A DNA stretch of 64,000 nucleotides from Capitella teleta (taxonomy: Eukaryota > Annelida > Polychaeta > Capitellidae). The stretch's first letter is position 1. The number at the start of each line of letters is the position of its first letter. The position numbers were made by a program, and so were the translations under genes. Under the pieces are notes generated by a model. It was not told the origin of the DNA. It saw only the letters and a program-made list of their open reading frames with translations, and made no database searches. Shown one piece after another: positions 49,201-54,439 of the stretch. Where the stretch lies: assembly GCA_000328365.1 (NCBI GenBank), contig KB297234.1:645658-709657 (forward strand), given 5' to 3'.

Positions 49201-52139
49201 CCTGATTCGGGCTTAACACCGCTTAAGCTATCATTAAACGCCTTTGCATTCAGTTTGATCTCCTTAATTGATAAGAGGCGTGAATTATGAAGTGTATGTA
49301 TATCACCCGTACTAATCAATGCTCTACACCGGTAGATGATGCAGTGCAAACTGACACCAGATTTCAGTTCCTACGATGTTTCAGATTTACACTCGTGCCG
49401 GATATCTTTCTTTTGTGATCACACTTACTTCACCCAAGAAGAAGTTACATAATCATTTTGTTAACCAAGATATTGCAAATGAATGGAAACTCTTATTTTT
49501 GCATTTATCATTGACCTGCATCTGTCTATTAAGAAATTAGTCTTAGCTGAAATAATACGAGGTGCTGTCATAAAAGTGCATGCTACATAGACGGAGAATT
49601 GCCTATACTATGTGCTACGATACATGTGTGAGAGTAGTTTAGTTGGAACGGTTTTTAATAAAAAATTATGCAAGACATGACTTCTCGAGTGCAGACAAAA
49701 GCAACAGAAATGAGCTGCAGTCTTTAGAAGTAGAAAGAACAAAGCTGTGCTTGGAGAGCGATTCACTAATCGATGCATTCTATTGACAGAAGTGAATACA
49801 TACAACGTGATTGCAATTGACTGCTGGTGGATCGCTGTAATAGTGATTCAGACAAAACCGAACGAGAACGCCTTTAACGGTGAATGCATTGGCTTTATCA
49901 TCAATATAGAAAACAAATATTACAAGGTATATGCATTTTACGATATAGAAATATACGTAAAATGTATGAAATAAAAGGAGAGTATAAGATGTCTGATATC
50001 ATTATAACATCTTAAGTGATATGGACGAATACGTGTACCTTTAAAATCTTCAATGAATGTATACCAACTCAGGGGTGAATATAAAATTATTGCCGATATT
50101 CATATTGTCTGCGTGGTTGACAGGTTGAAATCCCCAGGGCAACATTTGAATGTTTCACTACATACTAAAAGCATCGAAGAGCTAAGGGATCGAATTTCAT
50201 GTAATTCACACTGATTAGCTAATAAATCACTTTTAACTACCAGAATATTGGCTTCGAGCATTTAATTGTGGACAAAGGGAATGATTATTAGTGGGAAAAA
50301 ATGAGCGGTGTGTTTGGTTGGGTGCACACAATGAATGATGTCTCAAATGTCATGTCTTTATTCGTCACAGGAGGTTGATTTTCGGTTGAATGCCAATGAC
50401 ATATCACTCAAAACAAGACGGCTGATGAAATTGAGGGGAGCGACAGAGAGAGAGGGGGGTGATGGAGTGGGGAGGAGGGCAATACCGCGAACCATGGAAG
50501 GAATAGACCACAAGATTGCGTTTTCCGCGAAACCCAAACTCATTCCAACACAAATGAACCCGCACAATGATACACGCCGAAATTTATGCTTCCTATTTGT
50601 TCAACCATTAAAATTGATATGACGTTCGTAACTTGGTTGACAGCGGTTCATTCATTGATTTAATAGCAAGGTTCGTCATCTCATTAGAACCCATGAACCT
50701 GTGGTCACTGGAAATTTGGGATGAAAAGGAAATATGAGGAGAAAGGAAACAATTTCAATGTGAGCAGAAGCGATCGAAAGAGCAATATATATCTCAGTTA
50801 TTCACTATAAACAACAGTTTTCTTCACTGCAAGCTCCGAGCGATTAAGGCGATTTTTCTCTCATCTGAAATTTTTGTGTGCAGCCAATTCCAATGCATTT
50901 TCTAAAGAGCTTTTACTCGAAAGAGTAGACAGCTTTTTTATGAGGACTTGTTAACTCGCGGCTCGTGTCTGCTTATTAGGAAAGAGAGGCTACAAAAGGA
51001 TGGAGTATCAATTGGGTTCAGAGCCTCCTCTTCGGGTGGGCTGGATTCACGGCTAAATTAGTGAATGCTTGCCGAATGTGTGACTTAGTGAAGAAATGGC
51101 TAAATTGCTGGCCGAATAAAAGATATCGGATTTAAAGTTCCATCTCAATGGTATGCAAAAGTCACAAATCTCCCATAAAACTGTATATTACGTCACAATC
51201 GAAAGGAAATAAGTGAGCAGTGACCACCAGGTGTGGACAATCAGTGGACTTCAAAGAGACTGGACACCACAAAATGACGGTGACATCTGGACCCATCTCT
51301 TTGCCAGTGCAATGCACAGGCGTTCTTTTTAACCATTGTTTTTAATCGATGAGTTACTGCTGATTGCAGTAACAATGCATACAGTAGAGAGATGATGTTT
51401 CCGCATACCTTATCCATGGATATTAGAGATCAAACCATGCTCGTAACCACAACACGTTGCAAAGGACTCTACCCTCCTCGGCGGTTTTCATCATCTCCAG
51501 GGCATGCATAGATTTATAGCATGTCATTAAGTTTAAAGCAACTTTTTTTCACGTGAAATTTGTCTGGGTTTTTCAGCTTTTTGGGGTTTGTGTGTACAGG
51601 TGTAACGACATGTATATAAGAAGCTAAGTGTTGTACTCACTTTTAACAACAGCCTCTGTGTGTTCCAAGTTGGACAACGTCAGACGAACAAGAGATGAGT
51701 TGAGTTTAAGTTCCCCATTTGCGCCTTTATTTGCCAGGAAGATTCTCGTGTCGTACTTCCTAGCTTTGCTCTGACATATATGAGGATCGCCAATACCGTC
51801 CACCATGATGACTCGTTTATGCCACGGATTGGTACTGGATCCGGATTGGCCACTCGGCAATCCATTCACCACGTTGTTGCCTTTGAAGATCCTTTTGATC
51901 TCCACCTGTGCCTTCATCATATCCGGATGTTCCCAGTCCTTGTAGAGTCCCCTCACTGTTCCCGTGAACACCACGTTTGCCTCCTCCTCAGCCATTTCCA
52001 ACGGCTTCTCCAGACAGGCTTGTTTCCGGATATCCGCATTGCGATCCAGAATTGAGTTGGATCTAATCCTACCTGAAACTAGGGATCCGCACAAATACAA
52101 GAGGAAGACTAGATAGTAATCCATGGTTAAAGTTTTCAT
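19787..52139 (-). CDS. AGRN: agrin, complete multi-exon gene with two alternative N-termini
   Basis: Agrin is a large heparan-sulfate proteoglycan of basement membranes. In vertebrates it organises synapses through LRP4/MuSK and binds laminin and dystroglycan. The 33 coding exons of the secreted form are 51641-52139, 41222-41257, 40433-40645, 39230-39466, 32798-33013, 31038-31253, 30587-30696, 29655-29757, 29498-29601, 29327-29441, 28937-29273, 28766-28878, 28231-28377, 28076-28177, 27849-28010, 27654-27794, 24691-24927, 24238-24360, 24098-24127, 23022-23223, 22245-22457, 22052-22191, 21888-21992, 21592-21729, 21425-21541, 21255-21372, 21080-21191, 20917-21027, 20671-20863, 20538-20619, 20233-20472, 19990-20093, 19787-19935. 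The sum is 5265 nt, divisible by three: 1754 residues plus stop. Order: NtA, FS1-8, lustrin-like module, YGCC motif, LE1-2, FS9, EB-like module, LG1, EGF, EGF, LG2, EGF, LG3. All splice sites are GT-AG. Using exon 41584-41776 first gives a transmembrane form of about 1652 residues. Confidence 0.97.
20473..20537 (-). other. 65-nt intron at the agrin z-site position
   Basis: GTACCT donor and a T-rich tract ending in AG. It separates LNNINE-K from [10 protein letters not shown], which aligns with the vertebrate site of the neural z8/z11 inserts. There is no room for another exon. Confidence 0.85.
20671..21541 (-). CDS. AGRN: agrin LG2 domain plus following EGF (EGF4)
   Basis: Exons 21425-21541, 21255-21372, 21080-21191, 20917-21027 and 20671-20863. 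LG2 is recognised from [46 protein letters not shown] and [25 protein letters not shown] closes the domain. The last exon also carries one EGF with six cysteines, including [11 protein letters not shown] and [12 protein letters not shown], followed by LG3. The intron between GQSK and GSLKQLNL is 52 nt and falls at the vertebrate y (A) splice site, where a 4-residue basic insert raises heparin affinity. The residues bordering the site here are SK and GSLK. Confidence 0.95.
21028..21079 (-). other. 52-nt intron at the agrin y-site position
   Basis: GTGATA donor, phase 0, and an atattttcccag acceptor. Reading through it instead gives a frame that soon stops, so splicing is needed to join LG2 beta strands [11 protein letters not shown] and GSLKQLNL. 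Confidence 0.85.
21592..21992 (-). CDS. AGRN: agrin EGF2 and EGF3 between LG1 and LG2
   Basis: Exon 21888-21992 encodes [19 protein letters not shown] and the following CICPLKYSG. Exon 21592-21729 begins GLTC, which closes that EGF. It then encodes a second EGF with [16 protein letters not shown] and [12 protein letters not shown]. Both exons are phase 1-1. Two EGFs between LG1 and LG2 match the vertebrate layout. Confidence 0.95.
22052..23223 (-). CDS. AGRN: agrin LG1 domain, three exons
   Basis: Exons 23022-23223, 22245-22457 and 22052-22191. The laminin-G signature is clear: [82 protein letters not shown] and [10 protein letters not shown]. Phases 1-2, 2-2 and 2-1 join without adjustment. 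Vertebrate LG1-LG2 bind alpha-dystroglycan; that role is inferred from the family. Confidence 0.95.
22458..23021 (-). other. intron within agrin LG1
   Basis: 564 nt, GTGCTT donor and cttttacttcag acceptor. No repeat or other exon seen. Confidence 0.8.
23224..24097 (-). other. agrin intron upstream of LG1
   Basis: 874 nt containing T-rich tracts (about 23581-23613) and A-runs. No SEA-like or Ser/Thr-rich coding segment is visible on the agrin strand. Confidence 0.7.
24098..24127 (-). CDS. AGRN: agrin 30-nt linker exon before LG1
   Basis: Acceptor aaacttgcag and donor GTGAGC bound 30 nt that are phase 1-1 and encode [10 protein letters not shown] when joined to the flanking exons. Removing it keeps the frame, so it could be a cassette exon. 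No counterpart that I know in vertebrate agrin. Confidence 0.7.
24238..24360 (-). CDS. AGRN: agrin EB-like / EGF-like Cys module in place of SEA-EGF1
   Basis: 123-nt exon, phase 1-1, acceptor ttctatttcag and donor GTGAGT. It encodes six cysteines spaced C-x5-C-x6-C-x4-C-x-C-x12-C, including [14 protein letters not shown] and [10 protein letters not shown]. That spacing fits an EB-type or atypical EGF module rather than the canonical EGF1 that precedes LG1 in vertebrates. Only 330 nt separate it from the FS9 exon, so the SEA domain and Ser/Thr-rich segments found here in vertebrate agrin are absent. The module call rests on spacing only. Confidence 0.8.
24629..24648. repeat. (CA)n repeat following an A-run
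   Basis: Short CA array after about 15 A, in the intron between the FS9 exon and the EB-like exon. Confidence 0.9.
24691..24927 (-). CDS. AGRN: agrin FS9 (follistatin/Kazal domain after the LE pair)
   Basis: 237 nt, phase 1-1. Encodes [39 protein letters not shown] and the Kazal half [17 protein letters not shown] ending HEGPC. A single FS after the two laminin-EGF domains is the vertebrate arrangement. The usual DGxTYxNEC core is altered to DRMTHGDAC, so the Kazal loop has diverged more than in FS1-8. Confidence 0.95.
24928..27653 (-). other. agrin intron between LE2 and FS9
   Basis: 2.7 kb of AT-rich sequence with a 54-bp near-perfect palindrome (25006-25059), A/T runs and one motif copy at 27560. 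No further coding exon recognised. Confidence 0.75.
25006..25059. repeat. 54-bp near-perfect palindrome
   Basis: Arms 25006..25032 and 25033..25059 (tacaatcccagatattactt... and its complement) differ at only two of 27 positions and have no spacer. Confidence 0.95.
27654..27794 (-). CDS. AGRN: agrin LE2 (second laminin-type EGF)
   Basis: 141 nt, phase 1-1. Eight cysteines. [20 protein letters not shown] and [12 protein letters not shown] nearly reproduce the vertebrate agrin LE2 wording ([20 protein letters not shown]), followed by LCPDGRE. This is among the strongest single identity signals in the gene. Confidence 0.97.
27849..28010 (-). CDS. AGRN: agrin LE1 (first laminin-type EGF)
   Basis: 162 nt, phase 1-1. 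Encodes [40 protein letters not shown] and NSGC with all eight cysteines. Vertebrate LE1 has [20 protein letters not shown] at the same place. Confidence 0.97.
28076..28177 (-). CDS. AGRN: agrin YGCC motif exon
   Basis: 102 nt, phase 1-1. Encodes [19 protein letters not shown] and GHTGCP. Vertebrate agrin has CAQTPYGCCQDNITAARG and LAGCP immediately before LE1, so the block is conserved in sequence and place. A similar YGCCPDG block occurs in papilin-family proteins. Confidence 0.9.
28178..28230 (-). other. 53-nt intron between the lustrin-like and YGCC exons
   Basis: GTATCC donor, phase 1, and an acceptor gctttcattcag. Without splicing the frame stops at once, and with it the conserved YGCC block is read. 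The minimal size matches the other tiny introns of this gene. Confidence 0.8.
28231..28377 (-). CDS. AGRN: agrin exon with lustrin-type Cys-rich module
   Basis: 147 nt, phase 1-1. Encodes [17 protein letters not shown], then a spacer with one Cys, then [17 protein letters not shown]. The pattern C..G.PL.D..TG....C ... CP.GSYC ... CC matches the lustrin cysteine-rich (WR1-type) repeat. Vertebrate agrin has no such domain between FS8 and the YGCC block. The symmetric phase-1 boundaries fit exon shuffling. Confidence 0.82.
28766..29273 (-). CDS. AGRN: agrin FS7, glycosaminoglycan site and FS8
   Basis: Exons 28937-29273 and 28766-28878. FS7 is [19 protein letters not shown] through the Kazal core [13 protein letters not shown] to SGEC. 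FS8 is [49 protein letters not shown] and MDNCE, split by a phase-2 intron. Between them lies [15 protein letters not shown], an acidic cluster followed by SGSGG. This is a classic heparan-sulfate attachment sequence, and vertebrate agrin carries its own SGSG-type site at the same FS7-FS8 boundary. Confidence 0.96.
29327..29601 (-). CDS. AGRN: agrin FS6, two exons
   Basis: Exons 29498-29601 and 29327-29441, joined by a phase-0 intron at VQ|VVNK, just before the Kazal core. Encodes [26 protein letters not shown], then [20 protein letters not shown] and SQGPC. Confidence 0.95.
29655..30696 (-). CDS. AGRN: agrin FS5, two exons
   Basis: Exons 30587-30696 and 29655-29757. The first encodes [20 protein letters not shown] and [12 protein letters not shown]; the second starts [20 protein letters not shown] and ends YQGLC. 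The phase-0 intron (29758-30586, 829 nt) splits the EGF-like and Kazal halves at the same place as in FS6. I see no gene within that intron. Confidence 0.95.
31038..31253 (-). CDS. AGRN: agrin FS4
   Basis: 216 nt, phase 1-1 single exon. Encodes [51 protein letters not shown] and GVC. It has the ten-cysteine follistatin-type layout. Confidence 0.95.
31254..32797 (-). other. agrin intron between FS3 and FS4
   Basis: 1.5 kb. Several short ORFs on the plus strand (for example 31961-32281) have no recognisable domain. I see no extra exon. Confidence 0.7.
32798..33013 (-). CDS. AGRN: agrin FS3
   Basis: 216 nt, phase 1-1. Encodes [50 protein letters not shown] and RGEC. Confidence 0.95.
33014..39229 (-). 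other. large agrin intron between FS2 and FS3
   Basis: 6.2 kb. No exon with the follistatin cysteine pattern is visible on the minus strand. Short ORFs on both strands lack domains. A polypurine stretch lies near 34140-34165 and CT-rich tracts near 37100-37160 and 38440-38457. Confidence 0.7.
39230..39466 (-). CDS. AGRN: agrin FS2
   Basis: 237 nt, phase 1-1. Encodes [27 protein letters not shown], a slightly longer spacer ([10 protein letters not shown]), then [21 protein letters not shown] and GKC in sequence. Confidence 0.95.
39467..40432 (-). other. agrin intron between FS1 and FS2, with motif array
   Basis: 966 nt. The end next to the FS1 donor holds the 31-32-bp spaced CGTTATGAT series (40326-40428). 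Otherwise no feature. Confidence 0.75.
40326..40428. repeat. phased CGTTATGAT array at the FS1 splice donor
   Basis: Copies start at 40326, 40357, 40389 and, as CGTTATGCC overlapping the donor region, at 40420: steps of 31, 32 and 31 bp. The sequence between copies is not repeated, so this is not an ordinary tandem repeat. Confidence 0.85.
40433..40645 (-). CDS. AGRN: agrin FS1
   Basis: 213 nt, phase 1-1. Encodes [52 protein letters not shown] and SQGPCG. It is the first follistatin domain common to the secreted and transmembrane forms. A copy of ATCATAACG lies 16-24 nt before its acceptor (40661-40669), within branch-point range. Confidence 0.95.
41043..41048 (-). CDS. AGRN: candidate 6-nt microexon in agrin
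   Basis: On the agrin strand a strong pyrimidine tract (tttctttttttcttggcatttttag) is followed by six bases (TAAGAG) and a consensus donor GTGAGT. The six bases are phase 1-1 and would add Val-Arg between the linker exon and FS1. Supported only by splice-site quality and phase; transcripts are needed. Confidence 0.4.
41222..41257 (-). CDS. AGRN: agrin 36-nt linker exon (shared second exon)
   Basis: Acceptor attttcttccag and donor GTCAGT bound 36 nt, phase 1-1, encoding [12 protein letters not shown] when joined to either first exon. It gives a basic, proline-rich spacer before FS1. It may be a cassette exon since skipping keeps the frame. Confidence 0.75.
41584..41776 (-). CDS. AGRN: agrin alternative first exon: type II transmembrane N-terminus
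   Basis: The ORF starts at ATG 41774-41776, with an in-frame TAA two codons upstream. It ends in a phase-1 donor (TCT G|GTAATG), the same phase as the NtA exon, so it splices to the same downstream exons. Residues 1-26 are basic (KRSKHSR, LKR), residues 27-47 are hydrophobic ([20 protein letters not shown]), and the following residues hold an N-glycosylation sequon (NQT). Positive charges before the segment and fewer after predict type II insertion with the C-terminus outside. Vertebrate SN/TM-agrin uses the same design: a short cytoplasmic tail plus signal anchor replacing NtA. Sequence similarity to the vertebrate exon is weak, so homology versus convergence is open. Confidence 0.82.
43159..43331. 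repeat. compound (TAA)n and CA-rich low-complexity tract
   Basis: An A-run, then about 13 TAA units (43176-43215), then CA-rich sequence with A interruptions. It generates long artificial ORFs on the minus strand. Confidence 0.95.
45871..45917. repeat. 18-bp tandem repeat, about 2.5 units
   Basis: Unit gtatccaatgtgattaaa occurs twice in direct tandem, followed by a partial third (gcacccaatgt). Confidence 0.9.
51641..52139 (-). CDS. AGRN: agrin first exon: signal peptide and NtA domain
   Basis: The ATG at 52139 has an in-frame TAG two codons upstream. A signal peptide ([17 protein letters not shown]) is followed by the N-terminal agrin domain, which binds the laminin gamma-1 coiled coil in vertebrates. 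Diagnostic matches are [32 protein letters not shown] and [17 protein letters not shown] (vertebrate EEEANVVLTGTV, DGGNKVVISGFGDPLIC, ELMLNSSLMRITLRNLE). Two cysteines (ACLEK and HICQSK) remain; two others seen in human NtA, at YSCKV and EFCVE, are replaced. Ends in a phase-1 donor (GTT AAA A|GTGAGT). The whole domain is in one exon. Confidence 0.95.
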
Positions 52140-53029
52140 ATCCTAAAGCATTTGGCACAGGTTGTTATAAGAGTATGGTGTCTCTCTGTTGACACACAGG
52201 GAGAAAAATATTTCGCTCCAAATAGAGTGTCTGCAGAGCACGCCACTAATCAGCTATTGGCGCAGAGATTCCGCTCTTTAGCGAAGTGTGAATCGCTTCA
52301 CTGGAGGTTGCTGCCGCTGCGCCGCCTTCTCGATCCTCGACGCTGCTGAATGACGATGCTTCGCCGCTTCTGACCGCTGCACGAGGCGCCCAATGGTGAC
52401 CTCAACTCAGTGCGTTATGATTACGGGTGCGTTATGATGCTGTGTGGCATCATAGCGGACGTCTAAAAGCGATGTTGGATTCAAGACTATTGAGTCCTCA
52501 TAGATGGTCGAGTGCAGGTACATACGCTAGTATATAACAATAGAGAACAGATAACTGGAGGACGCTTGCTTATAGCATACTGCATACTGCATAGTTAATA
52601 ATGATAACAGCATTTCCGTATTAGTGTGGGGAACTCCTCCAACAGACTTGATCCTGTGAGCTTTTGTCGGCGATTCCCTGGGCTCGTGTGGCCATCAGCC
52701 AAACGCCACCCAGGGAATAAGCGCGCCATGATTAATGCGTTTAATAATTTGACGCAATGTACATGTTTCACAAGAGCAAATAATTATAGAGAACAGATAA
52801 CCGAAAGATGCTTGCATATATACAATATATACATGCATGCATGATGGGGTTTTACGGTTCCACCCAACCCATTCGGATGATACGGGCGCCAGAACAGAAG
52901 GCCCGGGACCGCGGTTTCCCACTACTCTTATCGATAAATCCCAAGGGTTTTTATCCTGCATACCACCATAGACAGTAGTACACAGCGCCCGGCCTTGTTA
53001 CGCAGTTGGGCAGCACTGCAGAGGCACAC
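52140..53029. other. agrin 5' flank
   Basis: Presumed 5'UTR/promoter of the secreted form. I see no convincing TATA box. Two CGTTATGAT copies, at 52413 and 52430, lie about 270-290 bp upstream of the start codon, 17 bp apart. Confidence 0.45.
52413..52438. repeat. paired CGTTATGAT motifs upstream of agrin
   Basis: Exact copies at 52413 and 52430 in the same orientation, in the presumed promoter region of the NtA form. The regulatory role is inference. Confidence 0.6.
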
Positions 53030-53088
53030 GTAACGAATTGCGTTTATAACGAATTACAATTATAATTCACAATCTTAACGCCCGTGGC

Positions 53089-53175
53089 CTGATCGGGTCT
53101 CGAACCCGGGACCTCGACCCTAACGGCCGGCATAGGCTTGTAAGTAGCCGGTCAAACCGACTGAGCTATTCGATT
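53089..53175 (-). mobile_element. tRNA-derived SINE head
   Basis: On the minus strand a tRNA-like segment has an A box (TAGCTCAGTCGG) and a B box (GGGTTCGAGACC) about 45 nt apart, the internal RNA polymerase III promoter layout. The arms do not fold as a clean tRNA cloverleaf, and non-tRNA sequence with AT-rich repeats continues beyond 53089. A SINE therefore fits better than a functional tRNA gene. A TGTAA pentamer array abuts the 5' side. Confidence 0.75.
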
Positions 53176-53180
53176 GAATA

Positions 53181-53226
53181 TGTAATTGTAATGTAATGTA
53201 ATGTAATGTAATGTAATGTAATGTAA
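53181..53226. repeat. (TGTAA)n pentamer array
   Basis: About nine units of TGTAA next to the 5' side of the SINE head. Confidence 0.95.
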
Positions 53227-53292
53227 AATATAGGGATAATTATATGTGCGGATATCCGAATCTGATATCCTAGTATCCATGATGATAACCGG

Positions 53293-53333
53293 ATATCCGA
53301 TACCCGGGATTCTGACCACCGGGTATCGGATAT
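53293..53333. repeat. 15-bp perfect hairpin
   Basis: Arms atatccgatacccgg (53293-53307) and its exact complement (53319-53333) are separated by 11 nt. Confidence 0.9.
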
Positions 53334-53531
53334 TGATTCCTTTATATTAAGATCCTGTTTCATCAATAACAAGTGACCCGAAAAATGATTATTCCTATTC
53401 ATAATAAAATCTGATTTGAATAAATCATGTTTTCGATCATGATAGATCATCATTTGATCTTTCAGCAGTTCTCATAAAAGGAATCTCGCACTCATCTCAT
53501 TTCATCAAGATATTCTGTCTGGGCAGAAAAT

Positions 53532-53661
53532 TCGTATTTTATTTGTCTTGAATATCATTCATATAGTTCAAGAAATTTTTCAAAAATGGTCTCTCGTCAC
53601 TCACAAAAAGGCCATAGAATCGATCTAAAAAGGTTCCGAAATGAACAGAGGTCCTCTTTAA
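53532..53661. repeat. 130-bp dispersed repeat, copy 1
   Basis: Starts tcgtattttatttgtcttga and ends cctcttta. It is nearly identical, over an equal length, to 54310-54439. Confidence 0.95.
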
Positions 53662-54259
53662 AGGGAGGGAGAACTGGTTAAAAATGGACTTTGAGTCGTT
53701 ATTTGATGCACCAAAAATGATTCCTATGCCTGGCCCACACAAGGAATATCATCGCTAACGATTTTGCGGGAGATATATTGCTAACTAGGCGTGACGTCAG
53801 GAGCTGTGATGAAACACCGAGTTCCCCATCTTTTACAATAGGCCTCGTCATATCAGCGTGTCCTGCGGCTAAACCCCTGCATATTTTTTTATTTTATTTT
53901 CGGAAATAGATAGAATAATCATTTTGCCACCAGTCAGGCGCAAAATTTTTTTTTCGCTATTTTTCTTATTTTAACAAGCGATTTTCTAGGACACCTACCA
54001 TGGTTTCTCATCCTGAAACAGTAAAAAGGTCAGCCAGAGTGCACCACGCATGCGCATTCGTTTCGTAAACAACAAAGATGTCCTTTTATGGCAAAGATGA
54101 TCTGCTCTGATTGGCTGAAATCGATAGCTTCACGAGGGGAACGGGACCAATCACGGCAAGCCTTCAGCTGACGTTTGCCTCCTATACTTTGCAATGGAAG
54201 CCATTCTCCCATAGGCCCAATGCTAACCGCGATATTCGAAATGCATTTTTCCTACGCTG

Positions 54260-54309
54260 NNNNNNNNNNNNNNNNNNNNNNNNNNNNNNNNNNNNNNNNN
54301 NNNNNNNNN
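54260..54309. other. assembly gap (run of N)
   Basis: Fifty undetermined bases directly before the second copy of the 130-bp repeat. The gap may reflect collapse or misjoining at the repeat. Confidence 0.95.
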
Positions 54310-54439
54310 TCGTATTTTATTTGTCTTGAATATCATTCATATAGTTCACGAAAATTTTCAAAAATGGTCTCTCGTCACTCACGAAAGGCCCATAGAATCG
54401 ATCTAAAAAGGTTCCGAAATGAACAGAGGTCCTCTTTAA
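54310..54439. repeat. 130-bp dispersed repeat, copy 2
   Basis: Direct copy of 53532-53661 with a handful of mismatches. It begins exactly at the gap edge, so its left end may extend further. Confidence 0.95.

Larger units (their letters stand above)
41777..51640 (-). other. agrin intron 1 and promoter region of the transmembrane form
   Basis: 9.9 kb between the NtA exon and the TM exon. A TM-form promoter must lie just above 41776, but I see no clear TATA box. Other contents are TAA/CA repeats, an 18-bp tandem duplication, and motif copies at 44346 and 44368 (one mismatch). The longest ORF, 46173-46631 on the plus strand (152 codons), has no domain and is not called. Confidence 0.65.

Noticed and set aside
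53089-53175. Functional tRNA gene
   Set aside because: A and B boxes are present, but the acceptor and anticodon arms do not pair cleanly and extra sequence continues; a SINE head is the better reading.
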